Below, piece after piece: positions 1 to 7,042 of a DNA stretch of 33,282 nucleotides (the stretch's first letter is position 1; every line of letters begins with the position of its first letter). Source of the stretch: Candidatus Zemynaea palustris. GTDB taxonomy: Bacteria; Vulcanimicrobiota; Vulcanimicrobiia; Vulcanimicrobiales; Vulcanimicrobiaceae. The position numbers and the translations under genes are program-made. Where the stretch lies: NCBI GenBank assembly GCA_003134695.1, contig PLCB01000006.1, positions 13,249 to 46,530 on the forward strand, written 5' to 3'. Below the pieces are notes generated by a model. That model was not told the DNA's origin, searched no databases, and saw only the letters and a program-made list of their open reading frames with translations.

Positions 1-103
1 CGCCGCTCGCAGAAGACCGAGGCCCGTCGCGAGGGCCAGGTCCGCGGCGAAGCGGCCGGCCGCGAAATCCGCCTCGAAGAAGAAATCGAAGCCCCGCCGC
101 TAG
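1..103 (+). CDS. 3' end of an unidentified gene (partial)
   Basis: Only the last codons of an upstream gene seem to be present. The reading frame starting at base 2 ends at a TAG at 101-103 and encodes a tail rich in Lys, Arg, Ala and Pro, as in many nucleic-acid-binding proteins. The frame starting at base 1 is also open and ends at TAG 133-135, directly against the next ATG. I prefer the first frame because the sequence after about base 103 loses its strong GC bias and looks non-coding. Against it, that frame uses several AGA/AGG codons, which are rare in the neighbouring genes. The product cannot be named. The next gene follows in the same direction, so the two may be co-transcribed. Confidence 0.35.
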   Translation, partial: AARRRPRPVARARSAAKRPAAKSASKKKSKPRR

Positions 104-135
104 AACTCCGCACTTCCTCTGGAGCAACTTTTTAG

Positions 136-2148
136 ATGCCAGATCTGACCCGCCGCCGCAACGTCGCCGTCGTGGGCCCGTTCCATTCGGGCAAGACCAG
201 CCTCATCGAAGCCATCCTCGCGCAGTGCGGTGCGATCCCGCGGCGGGGTTCGGTCTCCGACGGGACCACCACCACCGACTACGAGCCCGAGTCGATCGAC
301 CGCGCGCAATCGACGACGGTCGGTTTCGCCTACTGTTCGACGGCGAACGTCGACTTGACGCTGGTCGACTGCCCGGGCTTCCTCGAGTTTGCCGAGGAGG
401 CGAAGTACGCGCTAGCCGGCGTCGACGCAGCGATCATCGTCATCGAACCCGATCCGGCACGGGTCAAGCAGACGCGAGCGATGGTCGAATTTCTCGACGA
501 CCGGAAACTCCCGCACTGCTTCTTCATCAACAAACTCGACAAACCGGGAAGCGATTTTCGCAGAACGCTCGCGGAGCTGACCGCGAACTACGGCAACCGA
601 GTGGTCGCCGAGCACATTCCGATCGGCGAAGCCGAAAATTTCCGCGGCTACATCGATCTACCGGAGCAGCGCGCCTTCGTCGCTGAGAACGGCGTCGCCA
701 AAGAGATTCCGATCGGTCCCGAGTTGGAAGGACCCGTCAAAGAGGCGCGGCAAAAACTGCTCGAAGCGCTCGGCGACTTCGACGATCATCTGCTCGAAGA
801 ATTGTTGGAAGGCGTCGAGCCGGCGCTCGACGAGGTGCGCAGCGACCTGCGCGACGAGACGTCGAAAGATCTGCTCGTCCCGGTTTTGGTCGGTGCCGGG
901 ATGACCGACATCGGCGTCGCCGCGAACGCCCTTCTCGAGGTCATCGAAAAACAATTTCCGCCGCCGGGCGGCGACCCGAAGGCGCCGCTGGTCGCGCAGG
1001 TGCTCAAGACGATCGTCCATCCGCAATCCGGGAAACTTTCGGTCGTTCGCATCTGGGAGGGGACGCTGAACGCCGATGCGACGCTCGTCGACACGAGCCG
1101 CGAAAGCGCGAAGGTGCGCGCCGCCGGGCTGTACCGGTTACAGGGAAAGAAACAGGAGCCGCTTCAGTCGGCGAGCGCCGGCGAGATCGTCGCGATCGCC
1201 CGCCTCGAGGGCGTGCTGACCGGCGACACGCTGACGAGCGGTGCGAAGACGGTGCGCGACGTCCCCCAGATCGCGGCGCCACTGTTCGCCGTCGCGATCA
1301 AACCGAAAGAAAAGCTCGACGAAGCGAAACTCTCGCAGATGCTGGCGCGCATCTGCGAGGAGGATCCGACGCTCAAGATCGTGCGTGCCGAGTTCACCAA
1401 CGAATTGCAGTTGCTCGGGATCGGCGAGGTGCACGTCACGACGGCGATGACGAAGTTGTCGCGTAAGTACCACCTCGCGCTCGAGATGAAGCCGCCGATG
1501 GTCGCGTATCGCGAAACCATTACCCAACCGACTGAGATCCACTCGCGCTACAAGCACCAGACCGGCGGTCACGGACAATTCGCCGACGTGAAGCTCAAGA
1601 TCGAGCCGCGCGAACGCGGTCACGGCGTCACGTTCGAGGAAAAAATCGTCGGCGGCGTCGTGCCCCGTCAGTTCTGGCCCGCAGTCGAAAAAGGCGTCCG
1701 CGAGGCGCTCGTCAAGGGCCCGATTGCCGGTTACCCGGTCGTCGATCTGCACGTCATGTTGGTGGACGGCGCCTTCCATTCGGTAGACTCGAGCGAGCAG
1801 GCGTTCAAGACGGCGGCGGGGATGGCGATCCGCGACGGCCTTCCGAAGTGCATTCCGGTATTGCTCGAGCCGATCGTCTACGTCGAAGCGATCGTACCCG
1901 AGGATAGCGCGTCGGCGATTCTCGGCGGCCTCACCGCGAAGCGCGGCCAGGTGCTTTCGTTCGAACCGGCCGGACAGCGCGGCTTCCAACGCGTCATCGC
2001 GTTCGCGCCCCAATCAGAACTGGGCAACTACATCACCGAGCTCCGGACCGCGACGCAAGGTCTTGGCAACTACACATGGCGGCACGAACGCTTCGATCCC
2101 GCGCCGCCGAAGGTGTCGCAATCGGTTCGCGAGGCCGTTTCCGCGTAG
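136..2148 (+). CDS. Elongation factor G-like GTPase (EF-G2-type paralog)
   Basis: Translational GTPase of 670 residues with the EF-G domain order: G domain (about 8-270), domain II (about 285-370), domain III (380-460), domain IV (465-580) and domain V (585-665). The P-loop GPFHSGKT (14-21), DCPG (78-81) and NKLD (132-135) are visible, and the domain IV segment around FHSVDSSE is EF-G-like. Two features differ from housekeeping EF-G. Switch I lacks the RGITI signature, with RAQSTTV in its place. The residue after DCPG is Phe82 where EF-G has its catalytic His. The protein therefore resembles the EF-G-like paralogs seen beside a normal fusA in many bacteria, some of which lack ribosome-stimulated GTP hydrolysis. 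The ATG follows GGAG at 121-124 with 11 bases between. A true EF-G is less likely, but no other copy can be checked here. Confidence 0.9.
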   Translation: MPDLTRRRNVAVVGPFHSGKTSLIEAILAQCGAIPRRGSVSDGTTTTDYEPESIDRAQSTTVGFAYCSTANVDLTLVDCPGFLEFAEEAKYALAGVDAAIIVIEPDPARVKQTRAMVEFLDDRKLPHCFFINKLDKPGSDFRRTLAELTANYGNRVVAEHIPIGEAENFRGYIDLPEQRAFVAENGVAKEIPIGPELEGPVKEARQKLLEALGDFDDHLLEELLEGVEPALDEVRSDLRDETSKDLLVPVLVGAGMTDIGVAANALLEVIEKQFPPPGGDPKAPLVAQVLKTIVHPQSGKLSVVRIWEGTLNADATLVDTSRESAKVRAAGLYRLQGKKQEPLQSASAGEIVAIARLEGVLTGDTLTSGAKTVRDVPQIAAPLFAVAIKPKEKLDEAKLSQMLARICEEDPTLKIVRAEFTNELQLLGIGEVHVTTAMTKLSRKYHLALEMKPPMVAYRETITQPTEIHSRYKHQTGGHGQFADVKLKIEPRERGHGVTFEEKIVGGVVPRQFWPAVEKGVREALVKGPIAGYPVVDLHVMLVDGAFHSVDSSEQAFKTAAGMAIRDGLPKCIPVLLEPIVYVEAIVPEDSASAILGGLTAKRGQVLSFEPAGQRGFQRVIAFAPQSELGNYITELRTATQGLGNYTWRHERFDPAPPKVSQSVREAVSA

Positions 2149-3809
2149 CAGGCTGCGGGGCGAGCCGCAGCCTGATCCTGACGGCGTTTGCGGTCGCGTG
2201 CACGCTGCTGGCCGGTTGCACGAAGGTGGGCACTGAATCGGGCGCGGCCGCGAGCGGACGCCATGCTTGGACGATTCCCGGCACATTGCGGATCGGCGTC
2301 CAGAGCACACCTAACACGCTCAACGGAATCCTCGGAACGAATACGACCGAAGGGATGATCAACCGCCTCATTTTCGATCCGCTCGTCTCGGTCGACGCAA
2401 GCGGGACAACGCAGGTGCCGATCCTCGCGGCCGAGGTTCCCACGCTCGAAAACGGCGGGATCAGCAAGGACGGCTTGACGATCACCTATCGCCTGCGCCG
2501 GAACGTGCTGTGGCACGACGGCGCGCCGTTCACGAGCGAAGACGTCAAGTTCACGTGGAACGCGATCGTGAACGCGAAGAACAACGTCATCGCGACGACT
2601 GGCTACAACCTCGTCAAGTCGGTCGACACGCCGGACAAATATACGGCCATCTTTCACATGAAGCAGCGTTTCTCGCCGGCCGTGAACACGCTCTTTGGGG
2701 AGAGCGACGATCCGTACGAGATCATCCCCGCGCACTTGCTCGCTTCGCTGCCTAACATCAACCAAATTCCGTTCAACTCGGCGCCGGTCGGCACCGGGCC
2801 CTTTAAGGTGAAGCGATGGGCGCGCGGCGACCACATCGAGCTCGTTCCGAACGATAAATACTTCTTGGGCGCGCCCAAGTTGAACCGAATCCTGATCAAG
2901 TTCATCCCCGACGAGAATACCGAACTCAACCAACTGCGCTCGCACGAGATCGACTGGCAGCTCGAGGCGTCGCCGCAAGAATACAGCACCTTAAAGCGCA
3001 TCGCCGATCTCAACATCATCCTTCAGGACAAGAACGAATACGAACGCATCCAAGTCAATACGAGCCATCCACCACTCGACGACGTGCTGGTGCGGCGCGC
3101 GATCGCGTCGGCGATCGACGTCTCGAAACTCGTGCATGACTTGACCTTCGGCTCGGCGACGATCGCCGACCAGGACCTGCCACCGTTCATGTGGGCGCAT
3201 GCCGACAACGTGGCGCGTTACCCGTACGACCTACAGAAGGCGAAAGATTTGATGCGTCAAGCCGGCTGGACGCCGGGCCCCGACGGCATCCTGATGAAAA
3301 ACGGCACGCCCTTGCGCCCGCTGTTGCTGATCACGAATAACAGCAACGCCACGCGGCGCAGCGGTGTCGTGCAGGTGCAGGCGATGTTACGCCAGCTCGG
3401 CATCGACGTCTCCATCAAAGAGTTTCCCGCATCGTTGCTCTTCGCGGCGATGGGCGCCGGCGGCATCTTGCAAAACGGAAGGTTCGATCTGGCCTGGACC
3501 GCGTGGGTCGCGGGGATCGACCCCGACCAGGCGTCGATCTTCTTTTGCAACGCGACGCCGCCCCACGGCAACAACGAAACGCACTACTGCAGCAATGACG
3601 TCGACGCCGCGGAGAATTCTGCGCTCGAGCACTTCGACGAACCGACGCGCAAGGCGGCCTACGCGAAGATCGAGGCGATCCTCTCGCGCGATCTGCCCCA
3701 GATCACCTTATGGTGGCCACGCCAGATCCAGCCGACCAATCCGGATTTCAAGGGGTTCGCGCCGAACCCCGTAACCGAATCCTGGAACGCGTATCAATGG
3801 ACGATTTAG
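2076..3809 (+). CDS. ABC transporter substrate-binding lipoprotein, peptide/nickel family (SBP family 5)
   Basis: Extracytoplasmic solute-binding protein of the oligopeptide/dipeptide type, expected to deliver peptides or similar ligands to an ABC permease. No permease or ATPase gene is in the window. A hydrophobic segment at about residues 33-47 ends in the lipobox LAGC (Cys48), so it should be a membrane-anchored lipoprotein. The mature part shows the family pattern: IPGTLRIGVQSTPNTLNGI near the start, then WHDGAPFTSEDVKFTWNA, and a C-terminal segment ending near WNAYQWTI. The only ATG in frame (2076) lies 73 bases inside the EF-G-like gene and gives a long n-region of about 31 residues. 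No ATG, GTG or TTG follows before the signal sequence, so a CTG at 2172 or 2178 cannot be excluded. It overlaps pyrE by 13 bases at its 3' end. Confidence 0.85.
   Translation: MAARTLRSRAAEGVAIGSRGRFRVAGCGASRSLILTAFAVACTLLAGCTKVGTESGAAASGRHAWTIPGTLRIGVQSTPNTLNGILGTNTTEGMINRLIFDPLVSVDASGTTQVPILAAEVPTLENGGISKDGLTITYRLRRNVLWHDGAPFTSEDVKFTWNAIVNAKNNVIATTGYNLVKSVDTPDKYTAIFHMKQRFSPAVNTLFGESDDPYEIIPAHLLASLPNINQIPFNSAPVGTGPFKVKRWARGDHIELVPNDKYFLGAPKLNRILIKFIPDENTELNQLRSHEIDWQLEASPQEYSTLKRIADLNIILQDKNEYERIQVNTSHPPLDDVLVRRAIASAIDVSKLVHDLTFGSATIADQDLPPFMWAHADNVARYPYDLQKAKDLMRQAGWTPGPDGILMKNGTPLRPLLLITNNSNATRRSGVVQVQAMLRQLGIDVSIKEFPASLLFAAMGAGGILQNGRFDLAWTAWVAGIDPDQASIFFCNATPPHGNNETHYCSNDVDAAENSALEHFDEPTRKAAYAKIEAILSRDLPQITLWWPRQIQPTNPDFKGFAPNPVTESWNAYQWTI
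2149..2174 (+). terminator. Perfect 10-bp hairpin right after the EF-G-like stop codon
   Basis: CAGGCTGCGG at 2149-2158 and its exact reverse complement at 2165-2174 flank a six-base loop. The hairpin begins at the base after the TAG of the EF-G-like gene. No T-run follows, so it is not a textbook intrinsic terminator. It lies inside the 5' part of the binding-protein reading frame, just before its hydrophobic signal sequence. It could slow transcription, protect the upstream mRNA end, or control translation of the next gene. The inverted repeat is directly visible. Its role is inference. Confidence 0.4.
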
Positions 3810-4354
3810 GACCCGAGCTGCGCCTGCCGCTCGGGATGATCCCCGAGCTGAAATGGCTCAAGACGATGATCATGGAGCGCGCGCTGACCCGCGGCGAGGT
3901 CTTGATGGCCGGCGGAAAACGCAGCGACTACTACATCGACAAATTCCGCTTGTTCTCGGATCCGACCGCGCTGCGACGTATCGCCCGAATGTTCGCTCCG
4001 ATCGTCTCCGAGTTGAGTCCCGATCTCATCGCCGGGACGGAGTTGGGTGGCGTGATCATCGCGACGGCCGTTTCCCAGATGACCAACATTCCGATGATCG
4101 TCGTGCGGAAGAAGCCGAAAGCCTATGGCGCGTTCGCCGACGAGTTCGTCGAAGGGCCGTACGAACCGGGGCAAAAGGTGTTGCTGCTCGAGGACGTCGT
4201 CAGCAATGGGCGCGAGGTGCTGGTCGCCAAGGCGCGCCTTGAAGAACTGAAACTGCGCGTTACCGTCTACGCGGTCGTCAACCGCGGGCTCGCGCCGATC
4301 AAGTCGCTCATTCAGTTCTCGCTGCCGCGCGGCGACGCCAAAACCGAAAACTAG
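3797..4354 (+). CDS. pyrE: Orotate phosphoribosyltransferase
   Basis: Transfers the phosphoribosyl group of PRPP to orotate, giving OMP in de novo pyrimidine synthesis, in the cytoplasm. The 185-residue protein has the PRPP-binding motif LLLEDVVSNGREV (129-141) and the orotate-PRTase stretch VVRKKPKAYG (102-111) with its conserved Arg/Lys residues. The length fits the family. I chose the ATG at 3797, which overlaps the end of the binding-protein gene by 13 bases. The longer frame from 3710 would add 29 residues unlike any PyrE N-terminus. No strong ribosome-binding site is seen, so translational coupling to the upstream gene is likely. No other pyr genes are nearby. A related type I phosphoribosyltransferase is possible, but the RKxxKxxG stretch favours PyrE. 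Confidence 0.85.
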   Translation: MDDLGPELRLPLGMIPELKWLKTMIMERALTRGEVLMAGGKRSDYYIDKFRLFSDPTALRRIARMFAPIVSELSPDLIAGTELGGVIIATAVSQMTNIPMIVVRKKPKAYGAFADEFVEGPYEPGQKVLLLEDVVSNGREVLVAKARLEELKLRVTVYAVVNRGLAPIKSLIQFSLPRGDAKTEN

Positions 4355-4375
4355 CGAAGAGCGGGCACGGCCTCA

Positions 4376-5161
4376 CTAAACAATACGGTAAGCGAGATGA
4401 TCGTCGGCGACGGCGATCTCGCCCTCGAACGTCGCGCGCGCTTCGTCGACCAGGTCGCCCGCGGCAAATTCGGCCGGGTAATGCGTGATGATGAGCCTGT
4501 CGACCCCAGCCTCCTTCGCCATGACGCCTGCTTCTCGAGCGCTGCAGTGACCGCGTGGCTCGGAATCGTCGCCGCCTTTTCGGAGCGTCGCCTCGCATAG
4601 GAACATTCCGGTTTCTCGCGCCAAACGGACGATGGATTCAGCGGGCGCCGTGTCGGCGGAGTACGTGACGCTTGCGCCGTTACAGTCGCATCGCATGGCG
4701 AAGGTTGGGATGTAATGCACCGTCGGCGCGAAGCGGATCTTCAGATCGCCGACCTCGAGACCGTGTTCCGGATCGTAGGTGCCGACGCGAAAGACCTCGC
4801 TCAAAAAATCAGTCGTCGAATCGGGGACGAAGGCCGAAACCATTCGCCGTAGCATCTCCTCGCCGCCCGGCGGCAGCCACAGCGCGACTTTCTTGTCGTT
4901 GCTCCGCGGTCCGTACTTGAGCATGTAGCGCATCGGGATGATGTCGAGGAAGTGGTCGGCGTGCATGTGGCTGATGACGACCGCATCCAGCGATTCGGCA
5001 GTGCCGTGCGCGTTCAGGTTTCCAAGCGAGCCGCTGCCCAAGTCGGCGAGGATCGCCCGGCCCCCGCCCTCGATGAGGTAGGCGCTGCAGGCGCGTTTCG
5101 GCCGCGGGATCGCATTGCTCGACCCCAGCACCGTGACGCGCAAACGGCTGTCGTCGCTCAC
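4376..5161 (-). CDS. MBL-fold metallo-hydrolase, RNase Z-like
   Basis: Metallo-beta-lactamase-fold hydrolase of 261 residues. The metal site HMHADH lies at 65-70. Further metal ligands are likely in VHYIPT, YSADTAP, GHCSAREAG and the late THYP segment. The N-terminal VTVLGSSNAIP resembles the start of RNase Z/arylsulfatase-like family members. True tRNase Z carries a long flexible arm that I do not recognise here, so the substrate (RNA, phosphodiester or other) is open. The start is a GTG at 5161 with only a weak upstream purine stretch. It is transcribed away from the methyltransferase gene across 72 bases and converges on pyrE with 21 bases between stops. Confidence 0.8.
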   Translation of the reverse strand: MSDDSRLRVTVLGSSNAIPRPKRACSAYLIEGGGRAILADLGSGSLGNLNAHGTAESLDAVVISHMHADHFLDIIPMRYMLKYGPRSNDKKVALWLPPGGEEMLRRMVSAFVPDSTTDFLSEVFRVGTYDPEHGLEVGDLKIRFAPTVHYIPTFAMRCDCNGASVTYSADTAPAESIVRLARETGMFLCEATLRKGGDDSEPRGHCSAREAGVMAKEAGVDRLIITHYPAEFAAGDLVDEARATFEGEIAVADDHLAYRIV

Positions 5162-5233
5162 GGCCGGCCCGGAGTGTCGTCTTTTTGAGAGAAGGAGCCC
5201 ACTGAGCCTGCCTTGTCATGGGGGAGCCGAAAT

Positions 5234-5869
5234 TTGGCCGAGGAGCCCGATACGCTACGCGAGCCGCCACATCCGCTCGTCGCGGCACTTGCCGAGGGGT
5301 TGCCGGCTGGTAGTCGCGTCCTGGTGGTCGGGGTAGGTAGCGGTCGTCACATCCCGCCGCTGCTCGAGGCGAGTTTTCAAGTCGATGTGGTCGAGGAGGA
5401 CGCGCGGCGCGCAACCGCCGCCGCCGAGCGCTTCGCAGGCCAACCACGCGTGCGCGTCGCGCGCGCCGGCTATGCCGGCCCGATACCGTTCGCTCTCGAC
5501 TACGATGGAGCGGTGTCGACGCATGCGCTGCTGCACGGATCGCCGCCGACGATCGCGGCATCGGTCGCGGCGATCGGCAATCGAATGCGCCCCGGCGGGC
5601 TCTTTCATCTCACGCTCGGTTCGATCAGGGACCCACGTTGCGGGGGCGGCGCCAGGATCGACGACGCCACCTGGGCCGCGGAAAGTGGTTCAGAGAGCGG
5701 TGTGCCGCACGCGTTCTTCGACGAAAATGCGGCACGCGCGCTGTTGTCCGAGTGGAACATTCTCTCGCTCGACGAGCGAAGCGCCGCCGAAACCGCCGGC
5801 CGGTGGGCTCACGCGCCCGCCGAGACGGCGACCATGATCCACTGGTTCGCTCGTCTCAAGCGCCGCTAA
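5234..5869 (+). CDS. Class I SAM-dependent methyltransferase
   Basis: Small protein of about 211 residues with a Rossmann-type SAM-binding site: motif I VLVVGVGSGRH, the acidic end of strand 2 in VDVVEEDARR, and a later MRPGGLFHLTLGS segment typical of motif III. The target is unknown, as is common in this family. I chose the TTG at 5234 because GGGGAG sits seven bases upstream. A TTG at 5213 would add seven residues but has no well-placed site. The gene stands alone, diverging from the metallo-hydrolase and converging on thiG with 22 bases between stops. Confidence 0.75.
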   Translation: MAEEPDTLREPPHPLVAALAEGLPAGSRVLVVGVGSGRHIPPLLEASFQVDVVEEDARRATAAAERFAGQPRVRVARAGYAGPIPFALDYDGAVSTHALLHGSPPTIAASVAAIGNRMRPGGLFHLTLGSIRDPRCGGGARIDDATWAAESGSESGVPHAFFDENAARALLSEWNILSLDERSAAETAGRWAHAPAETATMIHWFARLKRR

Positions 5870-5881
5870 GATAGGGGCGCT
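5859..5881. terminator. Short inverted repeat between convergent stops
   Basis: AGCGCC at 5859-5864 pairs with GGCGCT at 5876-5881 around an 11-base loop. It spans the stop of the methyltransferase gene and most of the gap to the thiG stop. There is no T-run on either side. It could act as a weak bidirectional transcript end. The repeat is short enough to be chance in GC-rich DNA. Confidence 0.25.
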
Positions 5882-5891
5882 ACGAGTTGGC

Positions 5892-6698
5892 CTACTTCGG
5901 CGAAGCGCCCATGAGGTCGGACATCGGACTCGAAGCCGAAGCGTAGAGGCGTTTCGGCATCCGGCCCGCGAGATAGGCGAGCCGCCCCGCTTCGACGGCG
6001 AGCCGCATCGCGTGCGCCATCATGACCGCATCTTTGGCCAGCGCGATCCCGGTATTCATCAACACCGCATCTGCGCCGAGTTCCATCGCGATCGCGGCAT
6101 CGGATGCGGTACCGACGCCGGCGTCGACGATCACGGGGATATTCGATCGCTGCTTGATGATCGTGAGCGAGTATGGGTTGCAGATACCGAGCCCGCTTCC
6201 GATCGGGGCGCCGAGCGGCATGACCGCTGCGCAGCCGGCCTCTTCGAGGCGCTTGCACGCCGTGGGATCGTCGATGATGTACGGCAGCACGGTGAAGCCG
6301 TCCTTGACCAACTCTCGCGCGGCGACGATGGTCTCGGCCGTGTCGGGATAGAGCGTCTCCGTGTCGCCGATGACTTCGAGTTTGATGAGGTCGGTGCCGA
6401 GCGCCTCGCGCGCGAGCTGCGCAGTGAGGACCGCGTCTTTCGCGGTCGTGCAGCCCGCCGTGTTCGGAAGAATCTTGTACCGCGAGCGATCGATGAAGTC
6501 GAGCAGCGTTTTCCCCGACGGATCGTCGATGTGGATGCGCCGAATCGCAACCGTAACGAGTTCGGTTCCGCTCGCTTCGTGCGCGCGCTGCATGACGTCG
6601 AACGACGAATACTTGCCCGACCCGACAACCAGGCGTGAGTGAAATTCGTGCTTGCCGATCTTGAGCGGCGTGTCGGCGACGCCGTTTGAGGGGGCCAT
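5892..6698 (-). CDS. thiG: Thiazole synthase ThiG
   Basis: Forms the thiazole ring of thiamine from deoxyxylulose phosphate, dehydroglycine and ThiS-thiocarboxylate. The 268-residue protein is a TIM barrel of normal family length. The Schiff-base lysine is Lys106 in LIKLEVIGD. Other hallmarks are LVVGSGKY near the start, NTAGC at about 79-83, [11 protein letters not shown], and [12 protein letters not shown] followed by [11 protein letters not shown] chose the ATG at 6698. An open frame continues about 34 codons further upstream, but those codons lie in the palindromic element and do not resemble ThiG. No good ribosome-binding site precedes the ATG. It should be co-transcribed with thiS and the ETF-QO gene upstream. 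Confidence 0.95.
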   Translation of the reverse strand: MAPSNGVADTPLKIGKHEFHSRLVVGSGKYSSFDVMQRAHEASGTELVTVAIRRIHIDDPSGKTLLDFIDRSRYKILPNTAGCTTAKDAVLTAQLAREALGTDLIKLEVIGDTETLYPDTAETIVAARELVKDGFTVLPYIIDDPTACKRLEEAGCAAVMPLGAPIGSGLGICNPYSLTIIKQRSNIPVIVDAGVGTASDAAIAMELGADAVLMNTGIALAKDAVMMAHAMRLAVEAGRLAYLAGRMPKRLYASASSPMSDLMGASPK

Positions 6699-6828
6699 CC
6701 CGGAGGGTTCGAGGCTTAGCCCGGGAGGCCCCACGCGCTTTGCGTGTGGGGGGCGCGCAGCCGAAGGCGTAGCGCCTCTTAAACTTCTTGGGGCCCCCAA
6801 AATGCAAGCATTTTGGGGATTCGCCCCC
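6699..6828. repeat. Palindrome-rich structured intergenic element between thiS and thiG
   Basis: This spacer separates two genes that usually abut. It holds three inverted repeats: 6729-6751 (10-bp stem with one G-T pair on the plus strand, loop TTT), 6752-6776 (GGCGC/GCGCC ends around GCCGAAGGC) and 6795-6818 (perfect 11-bp stem, loop AA). The spacer runs from the thiS stop to the thiG start. Open frames run through it, which would make a gene finder lengthen ThiG wrongly. I do not see the conserved parts of a TPP riboswitch. A small REP- or MITE-like dispersed repeat, or a structured RNA controlling thiG, are the main options. No second copy is obvious in the window. Confidence 0.5.
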
Positions 6829-7029
6829 TTATCCCCCGGCGACGGCGCGAATGACCTCGACGACGTCGCCTTCCCGCAGGCGATGCCCGTCGAAGTTCGC
6901 CGTGCGAACGACCTGCTCGTTGACGGCTACCGCGATGCCACCGCGCTCTAACTTTAGGTCGCTCAGCAAGTCCGCTACCGTTGCCCCCTCGGCGAGTTCG
7001 CGATTCTCACCGTTTATCGTTGCGGTCAT
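6829..7029 (-). CDS. thiS: Sulfur carrier protein ThiS
   Basis: Ubiquitin-like sulfur carrier of 66 residues. Its C-terminal Gly-Gly (AVAGG, then TAA) is adenylated and converted to a thiocarboxylate that donates sulfur to ThiG. The beta-grasp fold is suggested by the start [12 protein letters not shown], the middle segment [11 protein letters not shown] and the final [15 protein letters not shown]. The ATG at 7029 gives exactly the family length. A longer open frame continues upstream but is only the other-frame shadow of the ETF-QO gene. It lies 13 bases after the ETF-QO stop, on the same strand, so the two are probably in one transcript with thiG. Confidence 0.92.
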   Translation of the reverse strand: MTATINGENRELAEGATVADLLSDLKLERGGIAVAVNEQVVRTANFDGHRLREGDVVEVIRAVAGG

Positions 7030-7042
7030 TAGCGCCAACCGA

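Noticed and set aside
6704-6725. T-loop-like GGTTCGAGGC suggesting a tRNA
   Set aside because: No matching acceptor, D or anticodon arms around it. It is part of the palindromic element.
6699-6828. TPP riboswitch before thiG
   Set aside because: The conserved pyrimidine- and pyrophosphate-sensor sequences of that riboswitch are not found on the minus strand. Only plain inverted repeats are seen.
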